This document shows, piece after piece, positions 8,527 to 15,853 of a DNA stretch of 44,170 bases. Where the stretch lies: positions 1-44,170 of the forward strand of contig JAQGHS010000283.1 of assembly GCA_028291605.1 (NCBI GenBank), read 5' to 3'. The notes under the pieces were generated by a model that did not search any database, was not told the origin of the DNA, and saw only the letters and a list, made by a program, of their open reading frames with translations. This DNA comes from Planctomycetaceae bacterium (GTDB taxonomy: Bacteria > Planctomycetota > Planctomycetia > Planctomycetales > Planctomycetaceae). The first letter of the stretch is position 1. Each line of letters begins with the position of its first letter. A program made the translations under genes and the position numbers.

Positions 8527-9756
8527 ATGGCATCCGTAAACAATATGCTGAGCCGCCTGTGGCAACGCTTTGCGACCCCGCAAGTGAGCGAAGAAAAGCT
8601 CCAGGCGACGCTCCACGCTATCCGCGAGCGGCTGCCGACCCCTGTCTTCTGGTTGCTGGGCAAAGCTCAATCGGGAAAGACATCGATCATTCACGCGCTG
8701 ACCGGCAACACGCGAGGCGAAATCGGCAACGGCATCCGTCCCTGCACGAAGACGGCTCAGGAATACGCCTTCCCGAATGAAGAAGAATGTCTGTTGCGGT
8801 TTCTCGACACGCGGGGCCTGGGCGAAGTCAACTACGACCCCGCCGAGGATCTGAAGCTGTTTCAGAATCAAGCCCATTTGTTGATCATCGTGATGAAGGC
8901 GATGGATCATGCCCAGGAATCGGTGCTGAATGCCTTGCGAGCCATCTTGCGGGCACATCCGCAGTGGCCGGTCCTGGTCGTGCAAACGTGTCTGCACGAG
9001 GGCTATGGCGCCGTCGACCGACAACACGATCTCCCCTATCCGTACGATCAAACACCATTACCGCCGCACATTCCGAACGATCTGACGCGCTCCCTGCTCA
9101 AGCAGCGCGAGACCTTGAAGGAACAAGGGATCGACGCCACCTACGTTGCCGTGGATCTGACCCTCCCGGAAGATGGCTATGCCCCCTCGGACTATGGTTT
9201 GCACGCGTTGTGGGCAGCCATCGAACAACTCGTGCCGCTGGGGCTGCGAGGCATGATGAGCGAACTCGACGATGCCCGGAAGCATCTTCGCGATCTGCAT
9301 TATCGAACCGCCTTACCCCACGTCCTGTCGTACTCGGCCGCGGCGGGTGCTGCCGCCGGCATCCCCCTGGTGGTGGTCAATCTGCCCCTGGTCATGGGCA
9401 TTCAAGCCAAAATGTGCCATACCATCGCGTCGATCTACCATCAGGAATTGAATTCCCAGCGCCTCGGCGAAATCCTGAGTGCCCTGGGGCTCGGCTACCT
9501 GGGACGACTGGGGGGCCGGGGATTATTGAGTTCCATTCCGGGCATCGGCAGCGCCGTGAATGCGGCCTACGCCGGCGCGACGACGTACGCTTTGGGAATT
9601 ACGCTGTGCTACTACTTCGCCCGAGTCCAGCAGGGAGGCATCCCTGATCGTGCGGAATTCCAGCGGATTTATGCTGAGCAACTGAAGGAAGGTCAGTCCA
9701 AGTTAAAGGACTATTTTGCCAAGATGCGGCAACCGAAGGCCGAGCCAGAGGCGTGA
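8527..9756 (+). CDS. P-loop GTPase with DUF697-like C-terminal region
   Basis: 409 residues from the ATG at 8527; the frame stays open upstream to 8362, but that part reads like translated intergenic DNA. N-terminal GTPase domain: P-loop GKAQSGKT (45-52), switch Thr in RPCTKT (T74) and DTRG (94-97). The NKxD box is not recognisable (VVQTCLHEG lies where it is expected). The C-terminal third contains two Ala/Gly-rich hydrophobic stretches (SYSAAAGAAAGIPLVVVNLPL and the region around GRGLLSSIPGIGSAVNAAYAGA), the look of DUF697, found in YcjF-like proteins and attached to Era-like GTPases. It probably works at or in the inner membrane. The next gene is also a GTPase, 166 bases downstream on the same strand. 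Confidence 0.82.
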   Translation: MASVNNMLSRLWQRFATPQVSEEKLQATLHAIRERLPTPVFWLLGKAQSGKTSIIHALTGNTRGEIGNGIRPCTKTAQEYAFPNEEECLLRFLDTRGLGEVNYDPAEDLKLFQNQAHLLIIVMKAMDHAQESVLNALRAILRAHPQWPVLVVQTCLHEGYGAVDRQHDLPYPYDQTPLPPHIPNDLTRSLLKQRETLKEQGIDATYVAVDLTLPEDGYAPSDYGLHALWAAIEQLVPLGLRGMMSELDDARKHLRDLHYRTALPHVLSYSAAAGAAAGIPLVVVNLPLVMGIQAKMCHTIASIYHQELNSQRLGEILSALGLGYLGRLGGRGLLSSIPGIGSAVNAAYAGATTYALGITLCYYFARVQQGGIPDRAEFQRIYAEQLKEGQSKLKDYFAKMRQPKAEPEA

Positions 9757-9794
9757 GCGAAGAGGTTACAACTGAGACCATCAGAAATTATTCA

Positions 9795-9866
9795 GGTGAG
9801 CCGGGTGGCGTAAGTCCCCGGATTCTTCGCACCAACAATCCGGGGGCTTACGCCGCCCGGCTCACC
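9795..9866. repeat. REP-like inverted pair (GGC-GTAA-GYC family)
   Basis: Two head-to-head copies at 9795-9822 and 9839-9866 that differ at only two positions, both C/T. Each copy has its own small stem around a GTAA loop (GGC-GTAA-GTC and GGC-GTAA-GCC, wobble pair in the first). The pair sits between the two GTPase genes. Confidence 0.85.
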
Positions 9867-9922
9867 AAGAAGTCATCTTGACCCTAAACTGATCTCTTCT
9901 CGAAAGCCAGCAATTCCCCGCC

Positions 9923-11506
9923 ATGTCGATTAAGACTCAATGGATCCTGCTGTTGGCATGGTTGTCGGTGCCCTTCGTGCTGCTCGGCATCGCGGGATCG
10001 ATGTGGCTGTGGGAACATCATTGGACCTTCTACTACGCTGCCATCGTCGCCTTGGTGACAGGAGTCAGTTGGCCGCTGTTGCGCTTCGTCCAAAAAAACT
10101 GCACACGGCCGCTGGAAAAGCTCAGCGACGAACCCGATCCCAATTGGCCCCCACGGGCCACTCAGGCTTATGCGGATATCGAAGCCCTGGCCTCGCGAGT
10201 TGACGCCGACACCATTCCGCTCGATCAACCCGAAGTCCTGTTTAAGTTGATGCGCGAGGTCCTGGAAGTCGTGGCCAAGCGATATTTCCCAGACTCCGAC
10301 AATCCGGTGCTCGAAACTCCAATTCCGCACGTATTGAAGATCGTGGAGCTCGTCTCGTTCGATCTGCGGGAAGCATTTTCGACGCACGTTCCCGGCTCGC
10401 ACATTCTCACCCTGAATGATGCCTTACGGCTCCATCGTCTGTCCGAATGGTTCCCGACAATCAACCGACTGTATCGCGTGGCCTATCTGGCGGTGAATCC
10501 CGCGGCGGCTCTGGCTCGGGAACTGGCCGGCTACATGCAGGGGAAAGCCATCAATGCATCGGCTCGCGAAACAAAGCAATGGGCTGTGCAGTACGCGATT
10601 CGTCGGGCCGGGTACTATGCGATCCAGCTCTACAGCGGGCAGCTTGTCCTGGACGGTGTCCATTTCCGTCAACCGACATCCTCGACCAAACAGATCCTCG
10701 AACAAGTCGAGCAGCGAGAAACGGCACTGGATGAAGATCCATTACGGATGCTGGTGATTGGGCAGGTCAAAGCGGGCAAATCCAGCTTGATCAACGCGTT
10801 GTTCGGCGAGACACGATCCGCGGTCGACGTCGTCCCCTGTACGATTGGCATCGAGCCGCATCTGCTCGAACGGGACGGCCTGCAGAGCGCGTTGATATTT
10901 GATTCTGCCGGTTACGCGGACGTGGAATCAGCCGGCAAGGCACTCGTTGCTGCCCGTGATCAAATCTTGAAGTGCGATGTCATTCTGCTGGTGTGTTCGT
11001 CCCAAACGGCGGCCCGCGAACCCGATCGACGATTACTGGCCGAGGTGCGGCAGATCTTTCAGGACGATCCCGACAAGTCGTTCCCGGCCTTTCTGGTCGT
11101 GTTGACGCACATTGACCAACTGCGTCCATTTCGCGAATGGACGCCCCCGTACGACATCGAACGACCGCAAAATCCCAAGGCCCAGCAGATCCGCGAAGCG
11201 GCAGACGCGATTTCTGAAGACCTGCAGATCCCCATCGAGCAAGTCATCCCGGTGTGCCTGGCTCCCGATCAGACCTACAACGTCGATGAAGCCCTGGTGC
11301 CCGCCATCATCGAGGCCCTGCCGGAAGCCCAGCGCAGCCGTTACCTGCGTGCGATGCGCGAACATCGCGACGATGCCTATTGGAGTCAACTCTGGGAGCA
11401 GTCGCGGAATGCGGGGCGCGTCGTCGCGAAGCTCGGCATCCACGCGCTGCATCAAGCCGGCCGCAAGCTGGATGAATTGGGCCAGAAGATTTCCAAACGC
11501 CCGTAG
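9923..11506 (+). CDS. Membrane-anchored P-loop GTPase, Era/YeeP-like
   Basis: 527 residues. Two membrane segments at the N-terminus (about 7-27 and 35-55), then a mostly helical region of about 200 residues with no named domain. The GTPase domain follows: P-loop GQVKAGKS (280-287), Thr in VVPCTIG, DSAG (327-330) for the DxxG box and LTHID (395-398 THID) for NKxD. Unlike its upstream neighbour it keeps a usable G4-like Asp. The C-terminus is helical and basic. The pair of a DUF697-type and a membrane-anchored GTPase suggests joint work in membrane or envelope maintenance; this is inference from adjacency and architecture. No strong ribosome binding site is seen, so translation could depend on the upstream transcript. 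Confidence 0.8.
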   Translation: MSIKTQWILLLAWLSVPFVLLGIAGSMWLWEHHWTFYYAAIVALVTGVSWPLLRFVQKNCTRPLEKLSDEPDPNWPPRATQAYADIEALASRVDADTIPLDQPEVLFKLMREVLEVVAKRYFPDSDNPVLETPIPHVLKIVELVSFDLREAFSTHVPGSHILTLNDALRLHRLSEWFPTINRLYRVAYLAVNPAAALARELAGYMQGKAINASARETKQWAVQYAIRRAGYYAIQLYSGQLVLDGVHFRQPTSSTKQILEQVEQRETALDEDPLRMLVIGQVKAGKSSLINALFGETRSAVDVVPCTIGIEPHLLERDGLQSALIFDSAGYADVESAGKALVAARDQILKCDVILLVCSSQTAAREPDRRLLAEVRQIFQDDPDKSFPAFLVVLTHIDQLRPFREWTPPYDIERPQNPKAQQIREAADAISEDLQIPIEQVIPVCLAPDQTYNVDEALVPAIIEALPEAQRSRYLRAMREHRDDAYWSQLWEQSRNAGRVVAKLGIHALHQAGRKLDELGQKISKRP

Positions 11507-11514
11507 TATGGCCT

Positions 11515-11615
11515 GTAAGATGGGCACTCTTGCCCGTCTTCGCGGTCGTCCGCGACCTTCGTCTGGCAATCCAACTCGCAATACCAAAAGAGACGGGCAA
11601 GAGTGCCCATCCTAC
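11515..11615. repeat. REP-like inverted pair, GTAGG superfamily (GGGCA stem)
   Basis: Copies at 11515-11540 (plus) and 11588-11615 (minus). Each begins GTAAGAT or GTAGGAT and carries stem GGGCA-CTCT-TGCCC, then GTCT. Between them is a further small palindrome around GGTCG-TCCG-CGACC. The pair starts a few bases after the GTPase stop codon. Confidence 0.9.
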
Positions 11616-11669
11616 GACGAAGAATCCCGGGGCTTGCGCAGCCAGTGCGATCGAGATCGAACCAACACG

Positions 11670-11706
11670 AAAAAAGGGAGCAGCCATGGGCCGCTCCCTT
11701 TTTGAT
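11670..11706. terminator. Bidirectional rho-independent terminator
   Basis: A run of A, then GGGAGC-A-GCC, a 2-base loop (AT), GGC-C-GCTCCC, then a run of T. The GC stem with A/T tracts on both sides can stop transcription on either strand, which fits its place between two convergent genes (GTPase ending 11506, minus-strand gene ending 11737). Confidence 0.85.
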
Positions 11707-11736
11707 TCTCATTGAATTCAACGCGTCGACGGCAAA

Positions 11737-12246
11737 CTATTCGCCGGGATCAGGTTCGCGGAATGGGAACCGTGCGACGGGGATCAGCGGTTGGGGTGCC
11801 ATCGGGGTGGCCGATTCGCGGAAGGCGAAGCCGTAACAAATGATTTTGCCCGTCGTCAATTCGCCGACATAGACCACGCTGGACGCGGGCGGAATGTTGC
11901 CCGCGGCTGCCAACTGAGCCAGACCGGTCACGATGCAGTAATGAGCTTCCTTCTTGGGATCCGTTCCGAAATCCTGCGGCAAATCGCGGAAGAAGAAGTT
12001 GGTGAACGAATTGTTCGTACGGTTCAACACCGCTCCCTTCAAACTTCCCGTCAGAAAGTCCAGTACGAAGACCGCTTCCAAGGTGTCGATCGCGCCGACC
12101 TGGCAGGTGGTCATAGCGAACTGAGCATCTCGGTCTGTCGCTACGGCCTTGGCTTGTTCATGCGGCCATAACGTCGCAATTCCCAAACCGGCCACCAAAC
12201 CAATTACCAACCACACAGTTCGTTTGTCATTGCCGTGCTGATACAT
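11737..12246 (-). CDS. Small exported or membrane-anchored protein, unknown function
   Basis: 169 residues from the ATG at 12246, chosen because GGAGAG lies 4 bases upstream; a longer frame to 12309 lacks such support. A short polar start with basic residues (GNDKRT) is followed by one hydrophobic segment (VWLVIGLVAGLGIATLW), either an uncleaved anchor or a signal peptide. The rest contains FAMTTCQVGAIDTLEAVFVLDFLTG and SVVYVGELTTGKIICYGFAF, a beta-rich pattern. I recall similar proteins from planctomycete genomes but know no function. The gene is convergent with the GTPase gene, across a terminator. Confidence 0.75.
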   Translation of the reverse strand: MYQHGNDKRTVWLVIGLVAGLGIATLWPHEQAKAVATDRDAQFAMTTCQVGAIDTLEAVFVLDFLTGSLKGAVLNRTNNSFTNFFFRDLPQDFGTDPKKEAHYCIVTGLAQLAAAGNIPPASSVVYVGELTTGKIICYGFAFRESATPMAPQPLIPVARFPFREPDPGE

Positions 12247-12490
12247 TGATCTCTCCACGTTCACCGCGAAAGACAAGTCATCAACTCCCCCGTACCGAGA
12301 GAGAGCCACAGACCTGGGAAATGTGAATTACGCCGACTTCCAACGAATCTGATCTTACGCCGTTTTCCGCGGCAAGTCTATCCGCGAATCTGGCAATTTA
12401 TTAGAGTGAATTCCTCCGCAGGGAATCGAAATGCGACCTGCGAAGCTGAGCAGATTGTGCGGGCGAAATGACTCCGAACTTAATATCCGG

Positions 12491-12583
12491 TTGATGGGAG
12501 GGCGAGGCGCCCGCCGAGCCGCTTGGTCATTCGAGTCCCGGTAGACTTTGTGGCTCAGCGGGTGCCCCGGCCCTCCCATCAAC
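12491..12583. repeat. REP-like inverted pair, CCCTCCCAT family
   Basis: Copies at 12491-12524 (minus) and 12551-12583 (plus). Shared core: GGCTC, a short loop with a partly matching return arm, then a Pyr-rich tail with CCCTCCCATCAA. The pair lies in the 404-base gap between divergent genes, about 70 bases upstream of the oxidoreductase start, so it could affect that promoter or leader. Confidence 0.8.
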
Positions 12584-12650
12584 CGCAATCGCGTTTGCCA
12601 ACGAAATATCGATTTTCGACCTCGAATAAATCCTTCAGGATCCACACAAA

Positions 12651-13649
12651 ATGCGCGCCGCCTACATTCAACAAACCGGAGCCCCCTCCGTCATTCAATA
12701 CGGCGAACTCCCCACTCCCATCCCCGCGGCCGGTGAGGTCCTCGTCAAGGTTGCCGCCGCGGCAATCAATCCTCTCGACAACTATATTCGCAGCGGAGCG
12801 GTCGCCATGCCGTTGCAGTTCCCTTATATCCCGGGCTGCGATCTCGCCGGAACGGTGGTCGAATTCGGGCCGAATACCAGTCGTTTCAAGGTCGGCGACC
12901 GGGTTTGGTGCAGTAATCAAGGTCTCGCCGGACGTCGCGGGTCACTCGCGGAATTCGCCGCGGTGGGCGAACAGTGGCTCTATCCGACTCCGTCCGCCCA
13001 ATCCGATGTCGAAGCAGCCGCTGGAGCGTTGGTGGGCATCACGGCCCATCTTGGCCTGCATCTGCATGTTGGTCTGAAGGCGGGTGAAGTCGTGTTTGTA
13101 AATGGTGGAACGGGTGGTGTGGGTTGCGCCGTGGGGCAATTAGCCAAAGCGGCTGGAGCCAAGGTCATCGCGACGGTCGGTTCAGCTGCCAAACAAGAAC
13201 TCTGCCGCAGCTGGGGTGTCGATCTAGCCATCAATTATCGTGACGCCGACATGGACGCGCAGATCCAAGCCTTTACGAAGCAACACGGTGGCATCCACGT
13301 CTGGTTCGAAACTCAACGCGAACCGACGCTCGATCGCGCGATCAGCCTGATGGCGTTTCGGGGCCGCCTGATCTTCATGGCCGGACGCGGCGCACGCCCG
13401 GAATTCCCCGTCGGTCCATTCTATGTAAAAGACCTGCGAGCGTTTGGATTCGCCATGTTCAACGCGTCGCCTGCAGAACAACGCGAATGTGCAACCGGCC
13501 TCAACACCTTGTTCGAGCAAGGCCGTTGGAAACCGCAAGTCGGTAAGACGTTTCCCCTGTCCGAAGCCGCCACCGCCCATGCGTTTCAAGAGCAGAATAC
13601 GCTGGAGAAGCAGGGGACTTTGTCGGGGAAGATCGTCCTGATTCCGTAG
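12651..13649 (+). CDS. NADPH:quinone reductase / medium-chain oxidoreductase
   Basis: 332 residues of the zinc-free quinone oxidoreductase branch of the medium-chain dehydrogenase/reductase superfamily. N-terminal GroES-like part: GEVLVKVAAAAINPLDNYIRSG and IPGCDLAGTVVEFG. Nucleotide-binding fold: NGGTGGVG (151-158) followed by GQLAKAAGAKVIATVGS. No structural zinc cysteines are seen. The C-terminal segment AATAHAFQEQNTLEKQGTLSGKIVL is typical. It probably reduces quinones or other carbonyl compounds with NADPH in the cytoplasm. AGGA about 11 bases upstream supports the ATG. Both flanks carry a CCCTCCCAT-family repeat pair. Confidence 0.9.
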   Translation: MRAAYIQQTGAPSVIQYGELPTPIPAAGEVLVKVAAAAINPLDNYIRSGAVAMPLQFPYIPGCDLAGTVVEFGPNTSRFKVGDRVWCSNQGLAGRRGSLAEFAAVGEQWLYPTPSAQSDVEAAAGALVGITAHLGLHLHVGLKAGEVVFVNGGTGGVGCAVGQLAKAAGAKVIATVGSAAKQELCRSWGVDLAINYRDADMDAQIQAFTKQHGGIHVWFETQREPTLDRAISLMAFRGRLIFMAGRGARPEFPVGPFYVKDLRAFGFAMFNASPAEQRECATGLNTLFEQGRWKPQVGKTFPLSEAATAHAFQEQNTLEKQGTLSGKIVLIP

Positions 13650-13670
13650 ATCGGATTCAGGAAACGGCTG

Positions 13671-13757
13671 ATGGGATGGTGAGGCTCCTGCCGAACCGCA
13701 AGCGTCAATCGAACGTCGCCAAACTTAGCGGTTCGGCAGGAGCCTCACCCTCCCATG
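13671..13757. repeat. REP-like inverted pair, CCCTCCCAT family, terminator position
   Basis: Arms 13671-13699 and 13727-13757 form a nearly perfect 29-bp hairpin with a 27-base loop. Each arm keeps the internal unit GGTTC-GGCAG-GAGCC, a G.T-tolerant variant of GGCTC...GAGCC. The pair lies exactly between two convergent genes (13649 and 13765). Confidence 0.9.
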
Positions 13758-13764
13758 GCCGTAA

Positions 13765-15411
13765 TCATGGCTTGTCAGGCCCCGGCGCAACCTTCGCCGG
13801 ATCAATTTCCAACCCGGTTTTCAGCCGCGAAATATAATCTCGATATTGCTGATCGAGCTGTGTGTAGGCGACCTCGGTCAACTGCATCAGGCTGGGCGGC
13901 TTGGCCCTGACCTTGGGGTTGCGATCGTAAACCGCCGACAAATAGGCAATGAATGCGTCCCGGTAGGCTCCATCATCGTGATGCATAAAGAAGTGCGCCA
14001 GGCCCGATCCCTGGCTGTAGTTCTGCGACCGGTTCGGATCGGACTGAAACGTGTCCATCCCCATACTGCAGAGTTTCTGCAAGGGGACATAGTAATTGTC
14101 GGTCAACAGCCGGTACTGCGCGTTCTGAAACCGGATGTAGTGCGGATCGCCAAGAGAAAACGTGTCCCCTTTGCGATGGAAGGACTCCATGTAGCAGGCG
14201 ATCGCTTCGATGACCCAGAAATCGGATTCGACACCGACCTTGGGGTTGGTCGTATAGGCCTCGGAAAAGAGTTGATGTGTCGCCTCGTGGAACATCGTCG
14301 CCAGGCGTTCTTCCTCCGTGGCTTCCAGATTATGGAAGAAGTGAGCCACGCGCTCATCCGGGATATTACGCTCGCCAGAGAGATAAAGCCCTGAGGTCCC
14401 TTTGACCGTCTGACGCAGCTTTTTCTGCAGCCGGATGATGTACTCGTCTTCCGTGCGGTAGTAATGCACGACGAAGGGATCACTCGCCGTGCCCCCTGCC
14501 GCCGCAGTATTGAACAGCTTTTTCAATTGATCTGGGGACGACAGGAAACCGGCGAATGTCTGGAAGAAGATGCGGTAAAAGTCTTCCAGATGTCGCCCGA
14601 GTTCCACGCCCATTTCCAGGCTGTGGTTGGTATAGATCTTGTAGTGATCGGTCTGAATCACCCAGGCGTGCTGAAAATCCCGCCGGAATTCGGCTTCTCG
14701 CGCCGCCGTCATCCACTTGCCGTCGCAGTACCGTTCACCGTTTTCGTAACGCTCGACTTGTTCCTGACGCAGCCAGCCGTATTTCTCGGTCAGGACATGC
14801 TTCTTCTTCAGCATCTTTTCGGCGTAGATTGTGACCCACTCGTTCCCATACTGCGAATACCCCAGCAACTTGCGAGCAAACTTGTGGTCGGGATTATGCC
14901 GGGCGACTTCCCGCACCAGATCATAGGCGAAGCTGATCATGCCGTTGTCGAGCGCGGTCTTGGCCTTGGCAAATACCTTGTCCGCATATTCCTTCTGCAG
15001 GGCTCGCAATCGCTGCCGCCAAGTCTTTTCCGCCTCGGGCAGATCCTTGGGAATCTCCAGCTGTACCTGACGCGGCAGGTTCTCGCCCTGCAGCACATCG
15101 GGTGGCAACGGCTTCGCCAGTTGACGAACTTCTTTGGCTTCGATCAGCAGGTCGTTGTCATCACAATACTTGGCAATTTCCTCGAGATTGACCGCAAATT
15201 CAGCCTGCAGCTCTTTAATTGAAGCCTTGAGTGCGACCTGAAATTTCTCGCGATTCTGCCGTGTCGTCGGGGCTCGAGCATTGAGTACCGAGACATCAAT
15301 CAGAGGGGCGCAGCAGCACCAGCCGACAACAATCAGACACGCCGATCGCCACCAATTGCTACCGTTCACAGTCCACCCTGATCGCGACACCATAACCTCA
15401 ATCCGACTCAA
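13765..15411 (-). CDS. DUF1570-type putative gluzincin metalloprotease, exported
   Basis: 548 residues with an N-terminal hydrophobic segment (SACLIVVGWCCCAPLIDVSV); M7 is an alternative start. A helical region follows, with KTWRQRLRALQKEYADKVFAKAKTAL-like stretches and a YGWLRQEQVERYENG motif. The C-terminal half holds MFHEATHQLF (H375, E376, H379) and, 23 residues on, FWVIEAIACYME (E402). This is the HExxH...E arrangement of gluzincins and fits DUF1570 of planctomycetes. It is thus likely a zinc protease, but I know of no characterised member. It is convergent with the oxidoreductase gene. Confidence 0.8.
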   Translation of the reverse strand: MSRIEVMVSRSGWTVNGSNWWRSACLIVVGWCCCAPLIDVSVLNARAPTTRQNREKFQVALKASIKELQAEFAVNLEEIAKYCDDNDLLIEAKEVRQLAKPLPPDVLQGENLPRQVQLEIPKDLPEAEKTWRQRLRALQKEYADKVFAKAKTALDNGMISFAYDLVREVARHNPDHKFARKLLGYSQYGNEWVTIYAEKMLKKKHVLTEKYGWLRQEQVERYENGERYCDGKWMTAAREAEFRRDFQHAWVIQTDHYKIYTNHSLEMGVELGRHLEDFYRIFFQTFAGFLSSPDQLKKLFNTAAAGGTASDPFVVHYYRTEDEYIIRLQKKLRQTVKGTSGLYLSGERNIPDERVAHFFHNLEATEEERLATMFHEATHQLFSEAYTTNPKVGVESDFWVIEAIACYMESFHRKGDTFSLGDPHYIRFQNAQYRLLTDNYYVPLQKLCSMGMDTFQSDPNRSQNYSQGSGLAHFFMHHDDGAYRDAFIAYLSAVYDRNPKVRAKPPSLMQLTEVAYTQLDQQYRDYISRLKTGLEIDPAKVAPGPDKP

Positions 15412-15853
15412 GACGCGGCCTCACAGCGGGCAATTTTTTGGTGACTCATCAACAGAATTGATTCTAGATCGTTTTGAGCTTTGGGAAAAGATGGGTTTAG
15501 AGGTTTGGGATGTGGGATTGTTCATGTCAGTTTTCGGTATTGGATTACAAGCTCGAAGCGCAAGCGAATGCGTTCCTTGTGATCATTCGTGAATGGACTC
15601 GTCGCACCCCATTCCAGCGAATCGACCGGCTGGTTCAAGGTCTTCCCCCGGTCACGACAGCACGTCGAGCACTTTCACTGGCCAGCCAGACCTTTTCCGC
15701 ACATCAGGACCGACCTCAATCCTCTGGCACTGGATTTAAGGTGGCTTACGGCGGGTGGATTGGTTATCTTCAGATCACTTCTGTATGAATCCATTCGGAT
15801 CGCTCACTTGTCGACTTTGGTCTAACGCCCTATTTCGTCTAGGAATCCCCACC
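15412..15853. other. Intergenic gap between divergent genes
   Basis: About 440 bases without a gene I can support. The only structure noticed is at 15551-15572, GCTCGAAGCGCAAGCGAATG-like, which resembles a short repeat I remember from planctomycete intergenic DNA (a GC-GCAA-GC mini stem). No second copy is present in the window, so the call is weak. Promoters for both flanking genes should lie here, but no clear boxes were seen. Confidence 0.35.

Noticed and set aside
15551-15572. REP-like element with GCAA loop
   Set aside because: Only a 2-base stem is clear and no second copy is in the window; kept only as a remark in the gap entry.
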